Shown piece by piece: positions 7,104 to 12,522 of a DNA stretch of 37,171 nucleotides. A program made the translations under genes and the position numbers. The notes beneath the pieces were generated by a model. That model had not been told where the DNA came from. It saw nothing but the letters and a program-made list of their open reading frames with translations, and did no database searches. Position 1 is the stretch's first letter. Each line of letters starts with the position of its first letter. The stretch is from a virus, in IMG/VR virus record IMGVR_UViG_3300025096_000058, positions 1 to 37,171 of that record; one strand, given 5' to 3'.

Positions 7104-7258
7104 TACTTACCTTCCTTACCTGCTTGTATTATTTCAACAGCATTATCTCCACAGTCCCAACAAAGAACTTTTGGAACACCTTTAATAAAAATTTTTAAAG
7201 CCTCCCACTTAACTTTTTTATCACAGTTATAGCAGTTGAATGATTTTTCACTTGACAT
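7103..7258 (-). CDS. Zinc-ribbon protein, 51 residues
   Basis: The start at 7258 (MSSEKSFNCYNC) is chosen because GGGAG lies 6 bases upstream; a longer reading from 7330 would run inside the upstream gene. C9-x2-C12 and C33-x2-C36 form two clean knuckles of a zinc ribbon. It overlaps the end of the upstream gene by 11 bases and its stop overlaps the next start. Probably a nucleic-acid- or polymerase-binding factor; target unknown. Confidence 0.6.
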   Translation of the reverse strand: MSSEKSFNCYNCDKKVKWEALKIFIKGVPKVLCWDCGDNAVEIIQAGKEGK

Positions 7259-7529
7259 TGACTGCTCCCTTCTTATCAACATAGAATTGACCAAAGAAAT
7301 TTCTTGCTTCATAAGGACTTGGTCCAACAAAAGTTATATCCCCTTGCTCTTCTAGTATCTCTTTAGTAACTGGTCCAGCATACTGTTCAGGTCCAATCAG
7401 ATTAACTGCTTCAACATAAATAGTATCTAACTTACCAGCTGCAATTAAATCTTTTAATTGCTTCTTACTCTTAGGTCTCTGTTCAAAACCTACTTCATCA
7501 TCAATGATGAACACTCCTTGAGCACTCAT
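7248..7529 (-). CDS. Hypothetical early protein, 93 residues
   Basis: No family recognised. GVFIIDDEVGFEQRPKSKKQLKDLI, then an EAVNLIGPEQYAGP segment and a beta-like end (FFGQFYVDKKG). It looks like a compact alpha/beta domain. The leader AAGGAAGGTAAATAA precedes the ATG at 7529, which directly follows the stop of the 59-residue gene. Confidence 0.55.
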   Translation of the reverse strand: MSAQGVFIIDDEVGFEQRPKSKKQLKDLIAAGKLDTIYVEAVNLIGPEQYAGPVTKEILEEQGDITFVGPSPYEARNFFGQFYVDKKGAVNVK

Positions 7530-7709
7530 TTATTTACCTTCCTTATCTAGTTGTTCAAGAATCTCTAACTTTTGTCTGACCATTCTTTTTGCAGAGTTCA
7601 ACCTTATCTCTGCATCTTGCACTTTTTTAAATGCTTTTAACTCTGCCTCAAGTGCATGTTTCACTGCTATTTTTGCAGAATAAATATTGATTGGACTAAC
7701 TTCTTCCAT
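7530..7709 (-). CDS. Helical 59-residue early protein
   Basis: Reads MEEVSPINIYSAKIAVKHAL and continues as one long charged helix (AELKAFKKVQDAEIR ... KLEILEQLDKEGK), a probable coiled coil. Its ATG shares its A with the stop of the upstream 38-residue gene (TAATG), and its TAA is immediately followed by the next ATG. It may be a small dimeric or adaptor protein. It fills most of the stretch 7530-7848 together with the next gene. Confidence 0.6.
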   Translation of the reverse strand: MEEVSPINIYSAKIAVKHALEAELKAFKKVQDAEIRLNSAKRMVRQKLEILEQLDKEGK

Positions 7710-7825
7710 TACTTAAGCTCCTCTTTATATTTCATAGTGTCTGCACCTGCACCAGTTATTTGGTACACATCTCGCTTAACTTCATTGCCGAATATATCTA
7801 CCCAAACAATTTCTTTTTCTTCCAT
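7709..7825 (-). CDS. 38-residue early protein
   Basis: Begins MEEKEIVWVDIFGNEVKRDV and ends TMKYKEELK. It has the leader AAGGAAGGTAAAGAA before the ATG and is coupled to the 59-residue gene by a TAATG overlap. Promoter motif copy A lies about 30 bases upstream, so this gene may start an internal early transcript. Function unknown. Confidence 0.55.
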   Translation of the reverse strand: MEEKEIVWVDIFGNEVKRDVYQITGAGADTMKYKEELK

Positions 7826-7848
7826 TTCTTTACCTTCCTTTTTTACCA

Positions 7849-8397
7849 TCACTTATTAGACTCAACCTTCTCCAATTTGGTTACATGTTTTTTATTTTTT
7901 TTATTGTGTTCATGTTGTCTCGGACAAAATGTTGGGATGAAATACTCTTGCATGTATTCTTTGTAGCTACTAAATCCAGGGAATCTCTTAGCAAACTCTT
8001 CATCTTTCATTGCCCACTGTTCCTTAGCTAAATCAAAAGGTGTATGTACCATTTGTTCAAAGGTTATCTTGTTTAATTCTTTCAGAGTGTATTCCTTCCA
8101 AACATATTTACCCTCGGTTAGCAAGAATGTTTTTTCTACGTACTCATCAAGCGGCATCCCATCAACAACACCATCAACAGAACCATCAATATATTTTGCA
8201 CTGATTGAACTATCGTAAACAGTTTTGGTTTTCTTATTCAATAAGAATGCGTGTCCTCCATAGTGTTCACCACCTTCAAAGATATCTCTTAAAGCATGGA
8301 CCACAATCCAGTCATGGTTTGGGTCATGGTCTTTAGTAAAAAACTTGCTGCTGTTTATAGCCTTGAACGCAGCAGGATAACAATCACCAGCTCCCAT
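7849..8397 (-). CDS. Possible papain-like cysteine hydrolase, 182 residues
   Basis: The N-terminus MGAGDCYPAAFKA, then VVHALRD (H34), GGHAFLL (H49) and TVYDSS (D62), has the order Cys, His, His, Asp that I associate with small C39/papain-like or transglutaminase-like phage proteins of the type C...VHG...HAW...YD. C6, H49 and D62 could form a triad. The rest (about 90-182) is helical with a basic tail (HNKKNKKH). It is tightly coupled to the 47-residue gene upstream. An anti-host protease or deamidase would be attractive but is speculation. Confidence 0.5.
   Translation of the reverse strand: MGAGDCYPAAFKAINSSKFFTKDHDPNHDWIVVHALRDIFEGGEHYGGHAFLLNKKTKTVYDSSISAKYIDGSVDGVVDGMPLDEYVEKTFLLTEGKYVWKEYTLKELNKITFEQMVHTPFDLAKEQWAMKDEEFAKRFPGFSSYKEYMQEYFIPTFCPRQHEHNKKNKKHVTKLEKVESNK
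7855..7884 (-). promoter_or_regulatory. Early promoter motif, copy A
   Basis: On the minus strand: GTAACC (7884-7879), 17 bases, GTCTAA (7861-7856) plus T, so the -10-like box is TCTAAT. An A-rich tract lies upstream of GTAACC. It overlaps the last codons of the gene ending at 7849 and would start RNA near 7848, giving a leader of about 23 bases for the 38-residue gene. Same motif at 8763-8792, 9344-9373 and 26879-26907. Confidence 0.6.
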
Positions 8398-8540
8398 TAC
8401 TCTCCTTCCATTACTATATCTGGCAATACTGGTTCTGATATTGCCACTAGCTTGTCTAACTGATTCTTTGCACCTGTAAAGTTATCTTCTTCAAGTGATT
8501 CTGTTATTTGTTTTTTTAATTTGTTTATTACTTGGTTCAT
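8397..8540 (-). CDS. 47-residue early protein
   Basis: Begins MNQVINKLKKQITESLEEDN and ends PDIVMEGE. It is a charged amphipathic helix followed by a short tail. Both ends are coupled: its ATG overlaps the stop at 8540-8542 and its TAA overlaps the ATG of the next gene (8397). The leader AAGGAAGGTGAGTA stands before the ATG. Function unknown. Confidence 0.6.
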   Translation of the reverse strand: MNQVINKLKKQITESLEEDNFTGAKNQLDKLVAISEPVLPDIVMEGE

Positions 8541-8728
8541 TACTCACCTTCCTTTATTAATTTATATCCCTGGTTTTCTAGCTCATCCATAGCAGCTCTC
8601 ATTATTAAGTTTTCATAAGTGCCGCTGTTGTATTCATCCCCTTCTTTAGGTGTATATGCTTTACTTGCTGCATCTCCCATAGCTGCATAGAGTGCTATGT
8701 CTTTTATTTTCCATGGTGTCCTAGCCAT
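8540..8728 (-). CDS. Hypothetical early protein, 62 residues
   Basis: MARTPWKIKDIALYAAMGDA, then TYENLIMRAAMDELENQG; helical, with no family recognised. The start at 8728 has AAGGAAGG upstream. An alternative start is ATG at 8758, which lies 4 bases after the -10 box of promoter copy B, the same spacing as for the kinase gene, and would add 10 residues (MESKRKVDNK). The longest reading (GTG 8776) would begin inside the promoter and is unlikely. Confidence 0.55.
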   Translation of the reverse strand: MARTPWKIKDIALYAAMGDAASKAYTPKEGDEYNSGTYENLIMRAAMDELENQGYKLIKEGE

Positions 8729-8762
8729 TTTATTATCTACCTTCCTTTTGCTTTCCATATTC

Positions 8763-8792
8763 ATTAGACTACGCACCAGGTCAAAAGGTTAC
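8763..8792 (-). promoter_or_regulatory. Early promoter motif, copy B
   Basis: Minus strand: GTAACC (8792-8787), 17 bases, GTCTAA (8769-8764) plus T. An AAACTAT stretch flanks GTAACC as in copy D. It overlaps the stop codon of the kinase-like gene and points at the 8540-8728 gene. Confidence 0.6.
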
Positions 8793-9339
8793 ATAGTTTA
8801 TGAAATTTTATTCTCTTATATCCCTGGACTATTTTTGTATCTATGGATTCTTGGGACTTCAAAAATTCTATTGTCGCATGGGTCCCTTTATAGGCTCGGA
8901 CTACTTCACTAATCTTCATGCTTCTTTTGCTTTTACGATTCCTTATTCCAACATTCAAAACGCAATTAAGGATATCATTTTCAACAATTATGAATTTAAC
9001 TTCAAGCCCTGCAGCTTCAGCCATTGAAATTCTTTTGAGTACCTTGGTTAAATCCTTGCCGCGGTTATCAAATATGACCGACTCACAATTATATCTCTGC
9101 TTAAATCCTTCAGCATCTGCAAAATAGGACCCCAACAAATTGGCTGCTAATTGAGATGCTTCAGGGTGCAGGTTTGCATTAGTCTCTTTATTTAATGGCA
9201 TCTGCTTATTTAGTTGTAACTTAATTAAATCAGGGTCAATAATAAAAGCATTCATCTCTTTAGCCGCTTCATTACAGTGCCTAGATTTACCAGAACCAGA
9301 GGCTCCAATCATCATTGTTATAGTGTTTTTGTTTTCCAT
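8764..9339 (-). CDS. P-loop kinase-like protein (zeta-toxin / polynucleotide-kinase fold)
   Basis: 191 residues. A Walker A motif GASGSGKS lies at 12-19, directly after a hydrophobic strand (ITMMI). FIIDPDLI (about 32-39) and VIFDNRG (about 89-95) fit the substrate-site Asp and second Asp of the zeta-toxin/PNK group; KFIIVEND is a later strand. NRKSKRS may be part of an Arg/Lys lid. It would phosphorylate a nucleotide, nucleic-acid end or sugar; which one is unknown. It is the first gene of the leftward early operon. No ribosome site precedes ATG 9339; instead the promoter -10 box ends 4 bases upstream, so the mRNA is probably leaderless. Confidence 0.65.
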   Translation of the reverse strand: MENKNTITMMIGASGSGKSRHCNEAAKEMNAFIIDPDLIKLQLNKQMPLNKETNANLHPEASQLAANLLGSYFADAEGFKQRYNCESVIFDNRGKDLTKVLKRISMAEAAGLEVKFIIVENDILNCVLNVGIRNRKSKRSMKISEVVRAYKGTHATIEFLKSQESIDTKIVQGYKRIKFHKLCNLLTWCVV

Positions 9340-9343
9340 GTAG

Positions 9344-9373
9344 ATTAGACCGCATCACGTGTAAAAAGGTTAC
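9344..9373 (-). promoter_or_regulatory. Main early leftward promoter, motif copy C
   Basis: Minus strand: GTAACC (9373-9368), 17 bases, GTCTAA (9350-9345) plus T. TCTAAT differs from TATAAT at one position. An A-rich tract lies upstream. The -10 box ends only 4 bases before the ATG at 9339, so transcription would start at or next to the start codon. Confidence 0.7.
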
Positions 9374-9497
9374 AAGGTTTTTATTATTTTTTTATTAGGT
9401 TGTATCTATCAATCCTTTGTATTCAATGCCATGCCATCCGCATTCAAAAACAAAATAGGGTGATTTTTAGCAGGTATATTTTAAAGTAGTGAAACAA

Positions 9498-9517
9498 GGC
9501 TTTAAATCTATAAAGCC
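9498..9517. repeat. Inverted repeat GGCTTTA / TAAAGCC
   Basis: A perfect 7-base stem around a 6-base loop. No T-run follows on either strand, so an operator or RNA hairpin is more likely than a terminator. Confidence 0.5.
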
Positions 9518-9635
9518 AGTAATTAAAGGGTCATCAATGCAACATAATATAGATTATACGACAAACAATGGAAATGCTAATTTGGGTGGGGGGTATTCGT
9601 ATTCGTAACACTAGAGTTATTTAATGCCAATTTAA

Positions 9636-9679
9636 TACTATATATAGTGGTACTACATATTGGGGTACTATATCTAGTG
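9636..9679. repeat. Direct repeat of a palindromic box, 30 bases apart
   Basis: TACTATATATAGTG (9636-9649) and TACTATATCTAGTG (9666-9679) are near-identical. The first contains the perfect palindrome ACTATATATAGT. Two boxes at 30 bases (about three helical turns) suit a dimeric regulator binding one face of the DNA. A third, weaker half (ACACTAGAG) lies near 9608. Confidence 0.45.
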
Positions 9680-10001
9680 TATTGTTATAGTCTTTGTAGA
9701 TAAAGTACACAAATTAAGACTACTATCACAGTAGTACTGGTTATCGTTTACTTGCTTTAAAGTGTTCTTACACTCTTTACATTTCTTCAATAAAGTAATT
9801 CTAGTAGAAAAGAAAATACAGGAGAATACTTCTCACCCTGTGTCATCCCTCCCAAACCGATAACAAATCTATTTATGACTTATTTTATATTATGAAGTAA
9901 TAGGCTTTAACCCTAGTTAACATGGTCCAGCTAATCCACTTCCTCTTACTGTTTAATCAGATACCCTCTTCTTAAAGCTGGAAAGATATCTTAATTGTGT
10001 G

Positions 10002-10015
10002 TGATAACTTTATCA
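10002..10015. promoter_or_regulatory. Operator candidate TGATAACTTTATCA
   Basis: A 14-base palindrome that is perfect except for the two central bases, about 60 bases upstream of the proposed rightward promoter. Size and symmetry fit a dimeric repressor site; the HTH proteins at 4683-4901 and 5461-5760 are possible ligands (inference). Confidence 0.4.
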
Positions 10016-10073
10016 TAGGGGAAAGACAAAAACAAGTTTATGACTTTACAGAAAAAAATTTTTTTTACTCCAG

Positions 10074-10103
10074 GTAAAACTACAAACTTTTCCCCTATAT
10101 AGA
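10074..10103 (+). promoter_or_regulatory. Rightward promoter candidate (variant of the early motif)
   Basis: GTAAAA (10074-10079), 18 bases, TATAGA (10098-10103), then 4 bases to ATG 10108. The spacing matches the leftward motif exactly (GTAACC, 18 bases, TCTAAT, 4 bases, ATG in copy C), and an A/T tract lies upstream. No ribosome site is present, consistent with a leaderless message. Confidence 0.45.
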
Positions 10104-10107
10104 TAGT

Positions 10108-10329
10108 ATGATGGAAAACTTTAGATTTGAAATAATAAAACCAAGAGAGCCAAGTGTAGAGTATCTTAGAGAAGTTATTAGAGAATGTGATGAAAAAGAA
10201 GAATGGTATTTTTCATTAGATATAACTGAAAGAGAAGATGTTAAAGAAGAACACGAAAGGTGGTTAAGAAGTAAATTAATTAAACTTGTCATTTGTAATA
10301 GGCTTTTAGATGAAAAAGAAAACCAATAA
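10108..10329 (+). CDS. Hypothetical small rightward protein, 73 residues
   Basis: No family recognised. It is a charged, mainly helical protein (EYLREVIRECDEKEEWYFSL, then VKEEHERWLRSKLIKLVIC). Two ATG codons in tandem at 10108 and 10111 are both possible. There is no Shine-Dalgarno; a -10-like box stands 4 bases upstream. It is the first rightward gene after the control region and abuts the end of a minus-strand gene. Confidence 0.6.
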   Translation: MMENFRFEIIKPREPSVEYLREVIRECDEKEEWYFSLDITEREDVKEEHERWLRSKLIKLVICNRLLDEKENQ

Positions 10330-10536
10330 TTACTCCAGGGGGGATTGCTTTGTAGAGTCAGGGTGCCTTCCTTTGATTCTAGGAAAGGTCTTTGGCTTAT
10401 GATTATTACAATATTTGTATTTGTTATACTGAGATAGAATAGTAGTACAAGCAGAATTGATGCAGGTTCTATCTTTTTGAAACTGTTTATTCTTTTTTGA
10501 ATTGGGGTATTTGGAACCCTGTATATATTCTGCCAT
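10330..10536 (-). CDS. Small zinc-finger-like protein on the opposite strand
   Basis: 68 residues with CINSACTTILSQYNKYKYC-x2-H (C24, C29, C43, H46), a pattern I know from short phage and bacterial proteins with a C...C...LSxYN...YC-x2-H core, plus a basic tail. It lies on the minus strand between two plus-strand genes. On its strand TATAAT (10547-10542) ends 5 bases before ATG 10536, so it may have its own leaderless promoter; I do not see a matching -35. The start is only 21 bases from the divergent basic-peptide gene. Confidence 0.6.
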   Translation of the reverse strand: MAEYIQGSKYPNSKKNKQFQKDRTCINSACTTILSQYNKYKYCNNHKPKTFPRIKGRHPDSTKQSPLE

Positions 10537-10557
10537 ACTGAATTATAGGAGGAGAAA

Positions 10558-10623
10558 ATGCCAGGAAAGAAGTATTCATATAAAAAAGGTATGAAGAAAA
10601 ATAAGCCTAGAAGAAGGAAGTAG
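10558..10623 (+). CDS. 21-residue, very basic peptide coupled to the terminase gene
   Basis: An excellent ribosome site, AGGAGGAG (about 10548-10554), precedes ATG 10558. The peptide begins MPGKKYSYKKGMKKN and ends PRRRK; 11 of 21 residues are Lys or Arg. Its TAG shares G with the GTG start of TerL (TAGTG), so the terminase, which has no ribosome site of its own, probably depends on it for translation. It may also bind DNA or RNA. Short Lys-rich peptides of this style occur near packaging genes in marine phages, as far as I recall. Confidence 0.6.
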   Translation: MPGKKYSYKKGMKKNKPRRRK

Positions 10624-12518
10624 TGGCTAATCTTAAAAATCTAACTTGTCCGCATTGCGGAGATAAGTTTAAACAAGCTCATGGTAGGCAGAAGTATTGT
10701 AATTTAAAATGTACTAAAGCTGCCAATGTTCGTTCCAGGAATAAAACAACCCAGGAAGAAAAGAAACTAACTATCACCTCAAGCAATAGAGCTAATCGTG
10801 GAGAGTACTTTGATACCTTTGTAGAAGAGTATGCTGAAGAAGTTTTAGATGGAATCTTAACACAGAAGTTTGTAGCTGAAGATATGGGTATAGATGCCAG
10901 TGTTGTTGCCAGGATGTTATTGGCATATAAAGAAGATAAAGCCCTGGGCAAAGCTAGAGAAGATTGGAGTGTTCCAGAAGAAGCTAAAGAATCTTTAAAA
11001 TCATTTGAAAGTTTTAGAAATAGATACTTTGTAACAGAGACAGGGAAGCCTTACGAAACAGCTAAGTTCCACAAGGACTGGATTAAAAATATTTTGAAAG
11101 CTATTGATAAAGGAGAGCAGCTTATGATTCTCTCTCCACCACGACATGGCAAAACTGACCTACTTACTCACTTCGCTGTATGGCATATTTGTAAGAATCC
11201 AAACATAAGGGTTATGTGGGTAGGTGGTAATGAAGATATATCTAAGAATGCTGTAGGTGCGGTTCTTGACCATTTAGAAAATAATGAAAAACTAATAGAA
11301 GATTTTTGTGGACCAGGAGAAACTTTTAAACCAAAGAGTAGAACTGGTAAGACCTGGAGTTCAGGACAGTTTACAGTTAAGACCAGGACAGTTACTGGTA
11401 TTAAATCTCCAACTATGGTAGCTGTAGGTAAAGGTGGAAAGATTCTTTCAAGAGACTGCGATTTGATTATTGCTGATGACATTGAGGACCACTCAACTAC
11501 AATTCAACCAAGTTCCAGGGAGCAGACAAAGAGATGGTGGACAACAACTCTATCTTCCAGGAAAGAGGAACATACAGCTATTGTTGTTATTGGGTCCAGG
11601 CAACATCCTGATGATTTATATAATTCATTAATTGATAACCCAGAATGGAAGAAGATAATTAATTCAGCTCATAGTTTAGATATACCTATTGATTCTGGTA
11701 AACCTAAGGACCACAAGAAACACATGTTATGGTCAAGTAAGAGAAGTTATAACTGGTTAATGGCACAGAGAAGAAATGCAGAAACAACTGGTGGTCTAGC
11801 TATTTTTGAAATGGTGTATTTAAACCGACCATTCTCTGAAGGTTTACAAATGTTTAAAGTAGAAGCATTAGATGATGCCAGGGATTATGAAAGGTCTATT
11901 GGACACGTACCAGCTGGTACAAGATTAATTGCTGGACTTGACCCAGCTTCAACTGGTTATCAGGCTGCATTCTTATGGGCATATCATGTAGAAGAAGGTA
12001 AGTTGTACATGGTAGATATTGAAAACTCTAAAGGTGGTGGAATACCACAAGCATTTAAAACAATTAAAGAATGGTATGCAAAGTATGGATTAGCTCATTG
12101 GATTATTGAAGAGAATGGATTTCAACGTGCTATTAGACAAGATAGAGAATTAAAAGAATGGACATCTGCTAGAGGAATACATTTAGAAGGTCATCAGACT
12201 CAAACAAACAAATTTGACCCATACTTCGGTGTTGGTGCAATGAGTGAGTTGTTTGAGAAGGGATTGGTAAATTTGCCTTATGGTAGTGCAGATTCACAAA
12301 ACAAGAGTAATATATATCGTAGGCAGCTTTTGTATTTTTCAAATGCTGCTAATAAAGCAAGTAGCAGAGGATATAAGTCGGATATAGTTATGGCAAGTTG
12401 GTTTCCAATAAAGATTGTAAGAAGATTACAAAAAGAGTTTATTGCTGAAATGGGTTATGAATATACTCCTGCTTTCAAAGGTTTTGATGTCTCTGATATG
12501 AATAAGGCACCATGGTAA
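10623..12518 (+). CDS. terL: Terminase large subunit with an N-terminal zinc-knuckle extension
   Basis: A 631-residue packaging motor. Residues 9-30 form a Cys4 knuckle (C9, C12, C26, C30), and FVAEDMGIDASVVARML (about 83-99) looks like an HTH. The ATPase follows: Walker A SPPRHGKT (171-178) and Walker B CDLIIADDIED (279-289). The nuclease has GLDPAST (about 440), IIEENGFQ and a C-terminal DIVMASW with its metal-binding Asp. It cuts concatemeric DNA and pumps it through the portal. Typical TerL proteins are 450-550 residues; the extra ~130 N-terminal residues may supply DNA recognition, since no separate small terminase is recognised. GTG start, coupled to the basic peptide upstream. Confidence 0.9.
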   Translation: MANLKNLTCPHCGDKFKQAHGRQKYCNLKCTKAANVRSRNKTTQEEKKLTITSSNRANRGEYFDTFVEEYAEEVLDGILTQKFVAEDMGIDASVVARMLLAYKEDKALGKAREDWSVPEEAKESLKSFESFRNRYFVTETGKPYETAKFHKDWIKNILKAIDKGEQLMILSPPRHGKTDLLTHFAVWHICKNPNIRVMWVGGNEDISKNAVGAVLDHLENNEKLIEDFCGPGETFKPKSRTGKTWSSGQFTVKTRTVTGIKSPTMVAVGKGGKILSRDCDLIIADDIEDHSTTIQPSSREQTKRWWTTTLSSRKEEHTAIVVIGSRQHPDDLYNSLIDNPEWKKIINSAHSLDIPIDSGKPKDHKKHMLWSSKRSYNWLMAQRRNAETTGGLAIFEMVYLNRPFSEGLQMFKVEALDDARDYERSIGHVPAGTRLIAGLDPASTGYQAAFLWAYHVEEGKLYMVDIENSKGGGIPQAFKTIKEWYAKYGLAHWIIEENGFQRAIRQDRELKEWTSARGIHLEGHQTQTNKFDPYFGVGAMSELFEKGLVNLPYGSADSQNKSNIYRRQLLYFSNAANKASSRGYKSDIVMASWFPIKIVRRLQKEFIAEMGYEYTPAFKGFDVSDMNKAPW

Positions 12519-12522
12519 TAAA

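Larger units (their letters stand above)
9340..10107. other. Non-coding divergent control region (about 770 bases)
   Basis: I see no convincing gene here; the longest starts give only about 18 residues with no ribosome site. The region separates the leftward early operon from the rightward genes. It holds promoter copy C, several inverted repeats (9498-9517, 9637-9648, 9719-9735, 9761-9774, 9907-9920, 10002-10015), a G-run (GGGTGGGGGG near 9584-9593), a short tandem TATTCG (9594-9605) and an A7T8 palindromic tract at 10052-10066. It is the best candidate for operators and possibly a replication origin. Confidence 0.6.

Noticed and set aside
7259-7330. Longer N-terminus for the zinc-ribbon gene ending at 7103
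   Set aside because: It would overlap the upstream gene by over 80 bases; GGGAG before ATG 7258 marks a better start.
9568-9624. 18-residue open frame (MEMLIWVGGIRIRN...) in the control region
   Set aside because: There is no ribosome site or coupling, and the region is dominated by inverted repeats.
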